Shown piece after piece: positions 11,501 through 23,500 of a stretch of DNA of 64,000 bases (position 1 is the stretch's first letter; each line of letters begins with the position of its first letter). The translations under genes and the position numbers were made by a program. The notes under the pieces were generated by a model that was not told the origin of the DNA, searched no databases, and saw only the letters and a list, made by a program, of their open reading frames with translations. The stretch comes from Phoronis australis (Eukaryota; Phoronida; Phoronidae), in the NCBI GenBank assembly GCA_002633005.1, contig NMRA01000581.1:96762-160761 (forward strand), in the 5' to 3' direction.

Positions 11501-14500
11501 GCTCGATTTATCTTAAAATTCGCCATATTCACCTAATGGTTTGGTTTGAAAAAAAAAATGACGCCATGACCCGCAATGGCGCCACGGGTCCGACTAAGTC
11601 CAGAGAGCCACGAGCAGGAATGCGTGGCCTTTAATAAAGTGATCCGCATAAGGGCAGAGGAATGTTTTAAAATGCAAACAAATATGGCCCGTGTACCATT
11701 TTTCGAAATTTCACCTATCCCGAGCCTGGCGTATGCTGTGTTGTAAAACCTCAAAGCGACCTTGAACTCGTGCTTTCTGTGATTTAAGCCATTTATTGTT
11801 ATGAAATTGGTCTCGAAATTTTCCAAATATTCACAGTAGATTAGATTTTATGATTTGGAAAGAACTGATACCTTGTCCTGTAGAAATAAGCTTACTTGAG
11901 ATGGCTTGAAATCGACCAGGAAGAGTGTGTATGAATCATCAGGGCTGTGGCAATACCAGAGCAGCAGCTCTCACTGGCTATGACAGGGCATTATACAATT
12001 CAGGAGAGGTATGTGGACAAGTCCTTATCGAAGCGTATTGAAAAGGCGCGATTTAGAGTGTATCTCACGTGATCACTTCCGATGGCTTGAAACATTACAC
12101 CAAGAACGTAGTAGCTGTACTTCAGATGGCACAAGAGCGATGCTGAGGTGCAGTGGCGTTGAGAATTTGTCATCTATTTGTCGAAATGCAATCCTTGATG
12201 TCATGGGGCCGATCTGCTAGCTAGAGGTATAGTGGTAATGGAGTGACGTCTGAGGCAACTATTATGTGGTACCACCAGCTCTAAGCTTGATGATAAAGTT
12301 AAAGATGTGCAAGCAGCTCTTCTACAAGATACTCATCCTTAGCGGTTGTCTGCAGATCCCATAGTGAAGCTGAGTCACTATGCCCAAACAGAAAAGGAGG
12401 TCATGTCGTTGTACTTGCCGTTGAGCTTTTCCACCAGTTCACATAAGGAGACACTGATCACACGGCATATGAGTGCATCACCCAGTGGCCCTGGCCATTA
12501 AGTTACCAAGAAATTGCAAAGTATGCTTCTCCGACACCATGATACAAAGGCAAAGACATGCACTTAGCAGACACGTTGTCGCGAGGATTTCGTCACGTAT
12601 TTCTGCAATCGCCAATGATCAAATAGTCCCAGAGAGGTCTGAATAAGTTGTGTTCACATGTCAAGCCTTTCAAACCTACAGTATGTACCCCCAAAGTGTC
12701 GTATTTACTTCAAGACGTCTGACATTACACGGAAAGCGAGTACTTGCGCCACATTCTTAACGTTAGAGGTTGAAGGAGAAATCCACGCCTCTCACGTGGG
12801 TGTACATGTAGAGGGTTGCTTCAGAGAAATCAGACAGTGTCTGTTTTGATCAAACATGAACATAGAATTATAAAGAAAAATGCTCTATCTCAGAAACAGT
12901 TTGGATCATCTAACGAACGAGAAACCTTGCGTCCCCATCAAACACAGCACATTGTGCACAATCGTGCGTACAGTCCTAGCGTCTGTTGACTACAGATATT
13001 TCGGGAATATAGACCGCCTTGACAACATAAGTTCCGTGGCAGTGATTTGAAAGCTGAAAACCAGTTTTGGTCTTCGGTATTCACCATCTTCTAATGCCTG
13101 CCAACGGCTCGCAATTATCATCCTAAGACTTCACAGTATATTCCTACTATCTACGTAGGAGATGGACCAAGTCACGCGCATAAAGTCTGCAGTTTAACTT
13201 TACTCTCATGACCGCACCCAGACTAAAACATGGGGGGGGGCTTGAATTGGTGAGAATGTGCACCTTTCACTAAAATTCACAGGGAACGTAGTTCTTGACT
13301 TTTTAGTGGACTTTGTGTCGTGTTCTAATTTTTTCGGAGTTTTTGTTTCTCTGAGGCTGACAATTTCGCCAAAGGAGCCCCCGCCACCCTGTGGGTGACT
13401 CGATTAAAGCAGTTAATTAAGAAAACCTATGATCCAAGAGATGGTTTCTAAATAGACACGCTAGACAAGCGAAATACATCTAGTCAAGAACAAGACACTA
13501 AATATGTACAGAGATGAATGTACAGACGCTTGCAGACACCATTACACATGACAATTAAGCTACTGGTTCCACTAGTGACAAGAGAATGTTCTCGCAGTTC
13601 AAGTAAACCGGGGTTCTGATGTGCATTTGCAAGCGAGGTCTGCCTCCAACTGACATCTTTTTCCACTCCGTTTTATTAAATTTCTAGTTATTAGTGACAA
13701 AGTTATGACTGATACAATATTATAGCTTAGCTTGGCACTAGCCCGATTCTTGGTAGTGCAGCGTATAGTAATTTCACGTGATTTCACGTACGGGCTAACA
13801 GTTTTAATTTTACATGTTATTATCGTCTAGATGCCCTTTTGTTGATAGCGACCACTAAGCGGTGGATGGAAGAGATCAACACTAAAAATGGCGACCTAGT
13901 CAGTACATGTAGAAATCCACTGTATATTCATTTAAGTTCGTTTAAAACAACACCAAGAACGTAAGTCAGGAATGGAAAGTAGATTAGAAACTGCTACGTG
14001 CCTGAAATCCATCGTAAGTCCAACTGCCAAACTTCATTCGACATTCTTGATCATCAAAAGGAAAGTAGGTGATGTCAACTTTACACGAACTGCGTATTTT
14101 AGCTGGGGGTGGCCAAAACACGTTGCCTTGGTAATCTATCATTGCTTTGCTCTTCATGTAACCGCTAGTGAATTCATCAGCACTGGAATAGTTGAGAGAA
14201 CATGCATTTTAAGTAAAACTGTACCTTCCGTACATGTTTTTGTTGTAACATGTAGCTAGTGCATCACTAGAACACCTCAGTAAATCTATACATTCTAATT
14301 AACTTACGTTTTACGACGCACTCAATATAATTAACCATCAACAAAACGATTCACTATATTTTCCAGCTCATAACCGCACAACATGTTTACTACAAATGTC
14401 CAAGCCAAGACATGGGCAATGACACCCGACGATCATCTTGCTTTCCTGAACAGAGCCACTCATGTCCAGAGGTGGTGCTGTGACATAGGGAGTGTACCGG

Positions 14501-17500
14501 GTGCACATATGCAGTCCTACATAACGCTACACATACAGTTCCACCACGAAGGTCATTCTCGGCAATTTCCGACTGACGTTGCCCATCTTTCCAGAGATTA
14601 CATTGTTCTGAATGCTTACATTTTGAAAATATTTTGTATTGTATTTTCCCTGCAGTCGTAATGAATGGATTTGCGTTTAGTTCCTGTGTCTTGATCATGC
14701 TCCCACAATCGAGGCACATACGTCGAACATAAATATTATTACGTGAATACAATTCAAGCGCAGTCTTTCGGAATTGGACAATATTATCACCCTGCCTAGC
14801 TCTGTGTTTGTGTTGCTATGTGTACAGAATATCTAATATTGCCATGTAATTTATGAGGTTGGTGCACATTAGTCGAAAATGCCTATCTCAAGCTTCTGGT
14901 CGAGTCATTGACCTTGCAGGGCCTGTTTGGTAACCTGAGAGTTGACTTTGGACAGATGGTAGCTGTTTAGTCATTTCTATAGTACGATAAACTGATTCAG
15001 ACTTCTGACTGCTTAAAATTCACTAAACTGGAGTGATTTCTACTATTTACATGCATCTACGTTTACTAGCAGTGCAAGTTGCTTTGGATGAGCGGTAACC
15101 CACAAACCTTTATGTGTGGGGCGTCTCACGGTATCCGTAAAAAGGTCAAGTGACCTATCGCCAGGATTTTGAGTGACGGCTTAACTGACTAATCAGAACG
15201 CAACATTCTTGACACACCTTCGTTTCCAAGCCGCCATTTTAATCCGACAAACAACACGTTGCCGGTACTAGGCCATAGTCCATTCGACTCTGGAAGCCTA
15301 GAAAATCACTTCCGTGGCTACTTTTGGAGGGCAAGATAATTTTGGTGTTTTTAAGGTCATTAAGTACTATACTTTAAGAATCTAAAAGTAAAAGTTGCCA
15401 AAGTTTGACTTGCACGTTTTCAGGAAATTTGACCTATACTCTCTGACTTTTTGCAAAATTTGGCATAGAAAACCAAACTTCAAAAACCAACAAAACTAGA
15501 CCCAAAAAGAATAATAATTTGATTGGGTTTTGATCATTTGAAGTAACTGGGCAAGAAAAGTGATAAATAATATGACATTCTATGGAAAATTGCTCAAAAA
15601 ACATGCGCGCACCCAGCCTTCAATATGGGGGGCTCAAATTCTTTGCGATGCGGACCTTTCACTAACAAATTAGTCAGTCGGCTAAAAAAGAACCACTGTC
15701 GGAGCTGAACGTGCTGTGAATTGTGGGTTTGTTGCACCTTTTTAGTGGAATTTTATCTCGTTTTCTCGGACTTCTTGTATCTTGTCCACTTCGCCAAAAT
15801 GGGGGGCTCGTTCGTTTTTAGCAGCGCCACTCGTTGGCCAGAAAACAAACTACTATATTCTGAATTATCAGAAATTCTAATGTTAGCCATTTGGAATTTA
15901 ATAAAGATTTGATATCGCAACCTACATATGAGCAGCACACATTTCCAACGTTTCTGCAGTGAGTTCACGCTTTGTATGTTTGTTCATCCACTTCATTGTT
16001 TCAATTCATCATTTTGGTCATCAAATGTTGTTTCTTGAGACACCGGGTTCACAATCTCGGCAGTCACACAACTTTGAACATGGCATGACCGACTTCAAAC
16101 AAGAGCACATTTTTGTACTACAACCACTCTTTTGATATTTGCAATTAACATTTTTCATGACATTTTCTGGGGCTAAAGGCTGAGTCATCCAGTGGAAATT
16201 CAGACTACTCTACTCCAAAAGCCACCCGTTACCAACTGGAGATGGTGCACTGACATGCTGTTGCAAGGCTCGTTTGTGAATTGCACTCTGGTATGTAGCA
16301 GCAAACAATTATGATTGGGAGACAGAGATGATTCCAACACAGATTTCAACCTGAATATGTGGTAGCATGCTTTCCTGTTGATGATGAGTCGCCGTACAGC
16401 TTGCAATCAAACTGTTCAATGTTTTCCATGAGTTGACCAGGAAACGCAAAGTAATGTTGAGTCCAACTTTACTGACAAAGATTTAAAAGTATCTCTGCAA
16501 GCCGGCACCCTACCCGGAATAAAATTTTTGTCAACCAGAATAGCGTTTCATCTAAACACTTCATACTTGTTACAGTAATCTTTTTTACTGAAACAGATAA
16601 CCAAAATGCTCTTCATTTCAGCACAGTATGACCAACAAGTGAAATTTTATTTTGTCAAGTGATCAGCAGAAGTAAGCATTAAGAGAAATGAGCAACATCA
16701 CTAGAAATTGATTGCACCGGCGTCTTATTTACCATGGAGCTAAAATTTCTTTTGACGATTCCTGGTTTAGATAGCACATAACTGGAAAAGTAAAATCAGT
16801 GGCCAAGCCATCAGGATAGCATCAGTTGACTGTCGTCTGATGAACGCTTTCATGAAGCAGATAACTTGGGAAAGGAAGAGATACGGACACAATATTTTCC
16901 TGGCATTTCATTGGCTGTTCTGATCATTTTGCACTGAAACCTGGTGGCATATTAGTTTAGGCTAAATTTTTCCAACTTTATATCAAAATTATTTTTAAAC
17001 GTGCAAGTGTATTCTTTGGAACTTTTTTGAAATTGACTTTTGAACATCTGTAGATGGGTTTAATGCAAAGTTCCCGTTGCCCCCCAAAAGTAGCCACGGA
17101 GGTGAAAGATAGGAGAGCCGGGCCTATGGGACTATGGCCAATAAAACTTATTGTTTGATTGTCATCGACAATTCGCAAGGAGGCGGAGCTTGCGATAGGC
17201 CAATTGCAAGTCTTAACTGGTTGATAGTGACTTCCGGTGCTGGAAACGACTGATGGAAGCACCGACAGTCGACAGTGATCGCGGTTTTGGGGAAGATACT
17301 GTTACGTATACGTGAAAAGCAAAACTGAACAAGATTACCATGTGAGCGACTTTTTAAAATAGATGTTGAGGCGTTTTTAATTTTATATAAATGAATAAGA
17401 AATTGAAAAATAAGTTACTAAGGATAAGTGAAAGATGCACGACAAGTCGGAAATAACTGGGTTAAGAAATTCGCTTCCGCAAGATGCCGTTGAGTGAAGC

Positions 17501-20500
17501 TTATTCGCATGCGATTGTATGGAAGCATTTGGCCAAAAATTTGAAAAGGGCGTTCTTTCGGTTAAATGAGCATGGGCCAAAATCGAAACATACATGGTAA
17601 TGAGGCAATTAGACGAACAGTTATGTTGATGGCTTCATGGTTACGCACGTTATGTCTTATTTTTAGCCTCCATCTTTTGTTTTCTTAGCAAAGCGACAAA
17701 TTCTTGCGTCACCTGTTGTAAAGCACTATATCCGGTAGCCATATCTTGTTGCACGGTACCCGCAGTTTCTTCAAGCCGTTGTAGTCGTCCGGGTTCCAAT
17801 GCAGTCTCTCGTCCACCCAGTCTTGTTCTAACCAGACATTTGTTGTCAAGATCTGATTGACCTCATCCTTGGAGAAAAAACGGTGAATTAGCGGTGATAG
17901 AAACTTGTACAGTCAATGCCATCCACAAGCGATGTTTATAAATTTTTTTGTCGCCTTTCTATGAAATGACAGTAAAGCAGGAGCTGCGTTTCGTAGACCG
18001 CAAGATACAAGCTTGCACTTAAGGGGAAAATTTTCAGTTATGGAACGGAAATAGTACATTTAACCCCACAATTCAATATTGCAACCTCACCGACCAATCA
18101 GACTTCAGAGACCCCCAGTTTTCTAGAGTAGAGCTCCCAGACGAACTCGCAAAAACATTCGCGTGATTTTACGTGGTTTAGCGCGATCTTACTTTTCTAC
18201 GGAACACTCTCCTGCATAAATACGACCTCCATGGATCTTTGTTGTTTTGAACAAAGTTCCACTTCTAATATTGCGCACTCAGTATTCACATGCTTGAAAT
18301 TTCCCCTTACTTGGATAAAATATCTCAATGCCGGTGTACCCGACTCATGGCAGTTTTACCGAGCAACCTTCAACGGTAATTCAATGAGTTGCGCTCCCAA
18401 TAGCGAATGCAGTGCAAAGCAAAAATAGTTCCCTCGTATGCTCATTGTGAACAATGTAATAGTCACATACAAAGGCCCCGCAATTAGGATCACAAAGTGA
18501 AATGCATGTCTACACTACAGTACGTATAAAAAGTGAAACCTGAGATTGCGCTAATTGCAAGGTGGAATTAACGTCGATGGGAAAATTGCCTTCAACAAAT
18601 TCACTGAGCTTTGCAGGAATATGCTCACGTCATAGATAGTATAAAATATCACAGACAACGAATACGTAAATTATCAACCTGTAAAGTAAGCACTTCGAGA
18701 AGATATTGCTGTTACAACTTACAAATTGTGTTTTCTCAGATATAATAAACTCTAAATTGGTGTCGGTTCTGACATTATCGACCACAAGCCCAGCGCACAC
18801 GGTGCAATTTTTCGTGGCCCACAAAAAATCGTAGCGTGTCCACCCAGCTTTAAACAACAACATTGACAAACAGCGCATGCGATTGAGACACAACACGAAC
18901 ACTGACAAAGATCAATCAACACTGTACATGTAGCTATTATTTAAAAACATGAAAAGAATGTACACTTTGAAGTGAACAAAATGACACAGAACGAAAGGCT
19001 AGGACAGAATTAGGGTGTATAACTGTACTTTGATTTTTTCCCACAATCCCAACAACATAAGAGAATCATCATTCAGTGTAAGGCCGCGGATAATCGTGCT
19101 TTTGAGTAGGCCACGTCCGCATTCTCAGTGCGCACGTGATATTGTTCGAGAAAGAATGGGCGTCAAAACAGATCGTAAAGGAAGCAAAATTACGGCTTAA
19201 ATGTTTTATGTAGAATTCAAAACGCTAAAATTCGAGGTACTCAAAAACCAGAAAATTTACTCTAACGTATGAAAATTAGTAAACCGGAAAAGTAATCAAA
19301 GCATTTCGATCATAAAACTGACACCGTGCAACGAAGCAAATTCATTTTTGAAAAGATTTCAGTCATTAATTTTCTTGGAGCTGACTTTTCAGTAACGACT
19401 TCTGTCACAAGTGCCTTTATTTAGGCGTCTGTAACAGAAAAAAAACTAATTCGGTGACCCTACGTTTTCGCAGATTTGTAAGAAGCTAAGGCCAAAATAC
19501 AAAATATGAAATAAAAAATCAACGATAAATTAAATCTGTGTCGAACCCCATTAAATGTATCGGTATTGAAGTACACACCCAGTGACGCACTGATCACCTG
19601 TTGATTACTGTTGGTTTAAGAACTTATTCAGGCAGACTAGGCAAGCGACTTTTTGATTGCAATCTGTCTGGATTCCGCTGCGTGTAATGACATAATTAAA
19701 TCTGGCTATTATTGGGTGTAGCAGTAGAGTTAATATTTCGCAGATCCGCTTTCGCGGACAATAAGGTACTTGATTACACAGTGACAAAGAAACGTACTGT
19801 AATGTGAAGGGAAAAAAGCAACAATAAGGAAACGACTAAGGAAAAAATCGATTTTGAGCTCATCTTAACAAGCGACAGGGAGATTCGCCGTCTTTGTAAG
19901 AAAGGCTAGACTCGTATTAATGAAGCTCTTGCGCTGAAGTTGTCTTTGATTGCAGTAGCACTACGCCCACCGATAAATATGCGTGTTGCAACAATCACGC
20001 CAGTCTAAGTTGAACGACTTTTAGGCTTACGACCAATTCTGTGCATGCAATGAACACGGACAGGATTTCGTTTCGTGAAACGATCATTTAGCAAACGGAG
20101 ACTTGCAATATGCGAAGGTGACTGCTGATTTCTCTTTACGTGGCCTACGTCATTTTGATAATCATGACTCCCGGCCACGGAAAGTGATTGCTGAGACAGG
20201 GTTTAGGATTTGAAAGTGTACATTGTGAGGCGATTGTGACATGTTTAAACCAATATTTTCGAAATTGAGATTCATAACGCTAAATTGTCGTGAGAGACCG
20301 TCCGGAGTTGGTATATGGTGCAACTCCGGACGGTCTGGACTCGACGGAATACCACAATTCTATTGTTAGTCAACAACAGTGTGATAAACGAGAGTAGTGC
20401 TACTTGCCGCGCCACCTGCAGGTTTCATCATCTTTTTTACGACACTGTTTTAACATTTACACGTTAAAACGTGTAAATGTGCAAAGCCTTTTCAAATTAG

Positions 20501-23500
20501 TGTACATAAGCCAGTGAAGCATGAGACCCCTGAGGTCCCTGTCAAGTCCTCACGACAATGCCATGTTATGTGTCGACACAGTATATCTTATGTCAATCCT
20601 ATAATATTCAAGATTAGATTGTACTCGTAATTTGGAACGCTTCCAAAAATGCCGTTATCGGTAATAATCCGATGACTTTCAACATACAAATCTATGTTTC
20701 CATGTTCCATCACTCGGGTAACAATTAAGTGTCCGGTGCGACAAACGTGCATTGGACAATAACACAGATCGTGCCCTCCCCACGTTCCCAATGTGTCAAA
20801 ACTAGCGGACCCAGGGTTTTTAAATGGGGTCGGACCAAAGATTTTTCTAAAAAGGGGGGTCCAAGTCATCAATTTGAAAATTCTAGAATTGATATCATTT
20901 AAATCAAGAGAAAAGTCTGGGAAAGGCCCGGTAAAGTTTTAGACTCACAACAGTTGTTCGATCTCTTAACACTGCTGTTGCACTAACTTAGAACTTGAAG
21001 TACCTCAAATCGAGGCTCTAGTGTCGAAACAGCTGTGATGGTCATACGATTATCTTTCATTTCATGTAACACATGTGTTACTCAGATATTTTTCCCAATG
21101 AATGACAACAAAGTTTGTAGACCTAACATAGCCACAGGAGGCATTATCGGTTATGAATGAACTCGCAATATTTTTTCATCAAATCCTTTTGTTCAGGCAC
21201 ACTACGACAAGCTACTGAAGTGAAAAATGGTGGAACCGTCCACGATAAAGAATGCGTTGCTGCTAGAGAAACCCCACGGTCTGCCTCCAGAATTACGCCA
21301 ATATGTTCTGCAAAAAATGTTGCGTAGCAGTGTTTCTAGAAATAAAAATCAAGAGCAAACTTTCCTAGCAATATGTCCCTGAGAAGGTGTTGCAAACTTT
21401 ATTCAGTATTTATTACTTCGTACATGTGCCGTATTGCCGAGCCATTAGGCCCTTGGGCGTCTGTGCAGAAATCCTCTTATATGCGAAACTTAGGGGCATG
21501 CGCCACTTGGACAAAAAGGCTGTGAAAGAGGCATTATTTTGGATACAGACCCACAGGCCTAAAGACAAGGGAATATGGTAAATGCTGTTTAGGAAAAGCA
21601 CGTCAATTTTTAAAGAGAAAACGGGTACGCCTACATGCCAATTAATGTATGGGCCTGTGCAGCGGACATTATCTGATCTTATATGCAAATCGTAGGTCGC
21701 AAAAAAGCCATTTTTGAATATAAGCCCATGGGCCAAAAGGCACAGAAATACGGTACGTTGGTACTCCTGTATGGCTATCAGGTCTTCATTGCAGGAATCC
21801 TTTGAATATTTTGAAAATACGACTATTTGAATTTTAAGGAAAGACATGTTGTTCGTGACATCGCATTTAAAACTGTTATAAATTCAGCGTCCGTAAAACA
21901 TTATTGAGGTAGTTGGGAAACATGTATAAAGCTGGTCTCAATCTGTTCCTTACTAAGATTAGAAGTAATATCTGGGTTTAGAAAGAACTGGCAGCGTCTT
22001 GTTGCCTGACTCGTGACTTGTTGCCTGACACGTGACTAAAACTGGTGTGTAACAGTGTGTACATTTATGGGCGGGTAACTGTCCAGGCCAATGTTTCGGA
22101 TATCATTTTCAGGATTTTATCGAGGGAAATTACAGATCTATTTATAAAATGTTATTTTTGATATTCAGAGCATTTTTTGAGAAAACAAATAGCTTTCCCA
22201 CTTAAAAAATCCAAAATGGCGATTTCCCCGTCATTCATAAAACTGAGTTTTTGTTGAGGCTTCTTTCAGAAGAAAAACAAAACACTTGTTATGCGAATCT
22301 TCCTTTAGTAATCCCCAGAAAGTTCTGACAAATAAATATTTGATAAAATGCGCTGAAAACGGACTGAAAACACAGATATTCACTTCATTCTTAATGATCA
22401 AATTCTGTTCAAAGCGTTTTTTTGATGCTAGCGGGAAGTCATTGGACATCCACACACTCACGACTTCGCAGACATTGGTTGGAGAACTCGTAGTACACCA
22501 TTCGGAAATGTTACAGGTACCAGAAACTGCTACCAAAATCTATTCAGGGAGGAAGGGAAACGAAATTTGTTTTTTTGCACACGCAGTACAAACCTTGAAA
22601 GAATTATGCTCAGCGATCAAAACAGCAGTCGCTAATGGGAGATAAATCCAATCACGACTGGAAATACTATTGAGTGAGTGCCACCTGTTAGGCAAATATC
22701 TCATTTTTTCAAAATTGCTTAGATTGTTTACTTTTTGTCAATAAAAGCACGGCCTCAGTGACTTTTAGACTTTACGTCAATTAAAACATCTCTTATAGCT
22801 GATTCCCACGCTGGCTAAACGCTAGCACTTTTGTTAGCAGCAAAAAACGTCTCAATGTGAACGGTCGAAAGGGTCAATTTTGCTGGCGCTTTGCAGATGG
22901 TTTGAGTTACCAAAAAACTACTGGCGTTTTTTGCTAGCACTTTTGTAGCCAGACCGCTTACTTCAAACGACACACATAATACGGTCTTTTTCTATTGTTA
23001 CACCAGTCAATAATTAAGGCACAGAGTGAACATGTTAAAAGCGAGGTGGTGAGGAAACGAACTGCCTGCTGACAAAAAACAAGTAATTACCACTTCACTG
23101 ACAGCTCATGTATCAGGCTAAAATCACAGCGTTTAGGCTAGCGTTATAGCCACTGAAACTGCTAGCATTTTCGCCCCTCACTGTGAACCTACACTGTTTC
23201 ACAGTGCTGCAGGTGGCGCTGTGTCAGAGTGTAAATGTGAACGGGGTGTGAAAGAGTATAGATACCCCGGCAACTGTACTTGACACAGTTGAAAATAATC
23301 ATAGTTAAATAACTGTGTTCTCACACTAAATATTGTAGGCTGCAACAGACACCTTTGCTTCTCAACTACACGACAGCAAGACAGCTACAGTCACAGAACT
23401 CAAATGGTTAGTACGGATTGACGACCGGAGATGTACCATGTCAATGATCGTTATTAACGCTAAGTTCAACACGATGACGGCGATGGCAGAAGAGTTAATG

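Noticed and set aside
14390-14752. 120-aa minus-strand frame rich in Cys and His
   Set aside because: Cysteine spacing fits no zinc-binding module and it lies in a receptor intron with no splice support.
20295-20336. Hairpin as a Rho-independent terminator
   Set aside because: The DNA is eukaryotic, there is no following T-run, and no transcript ends there.
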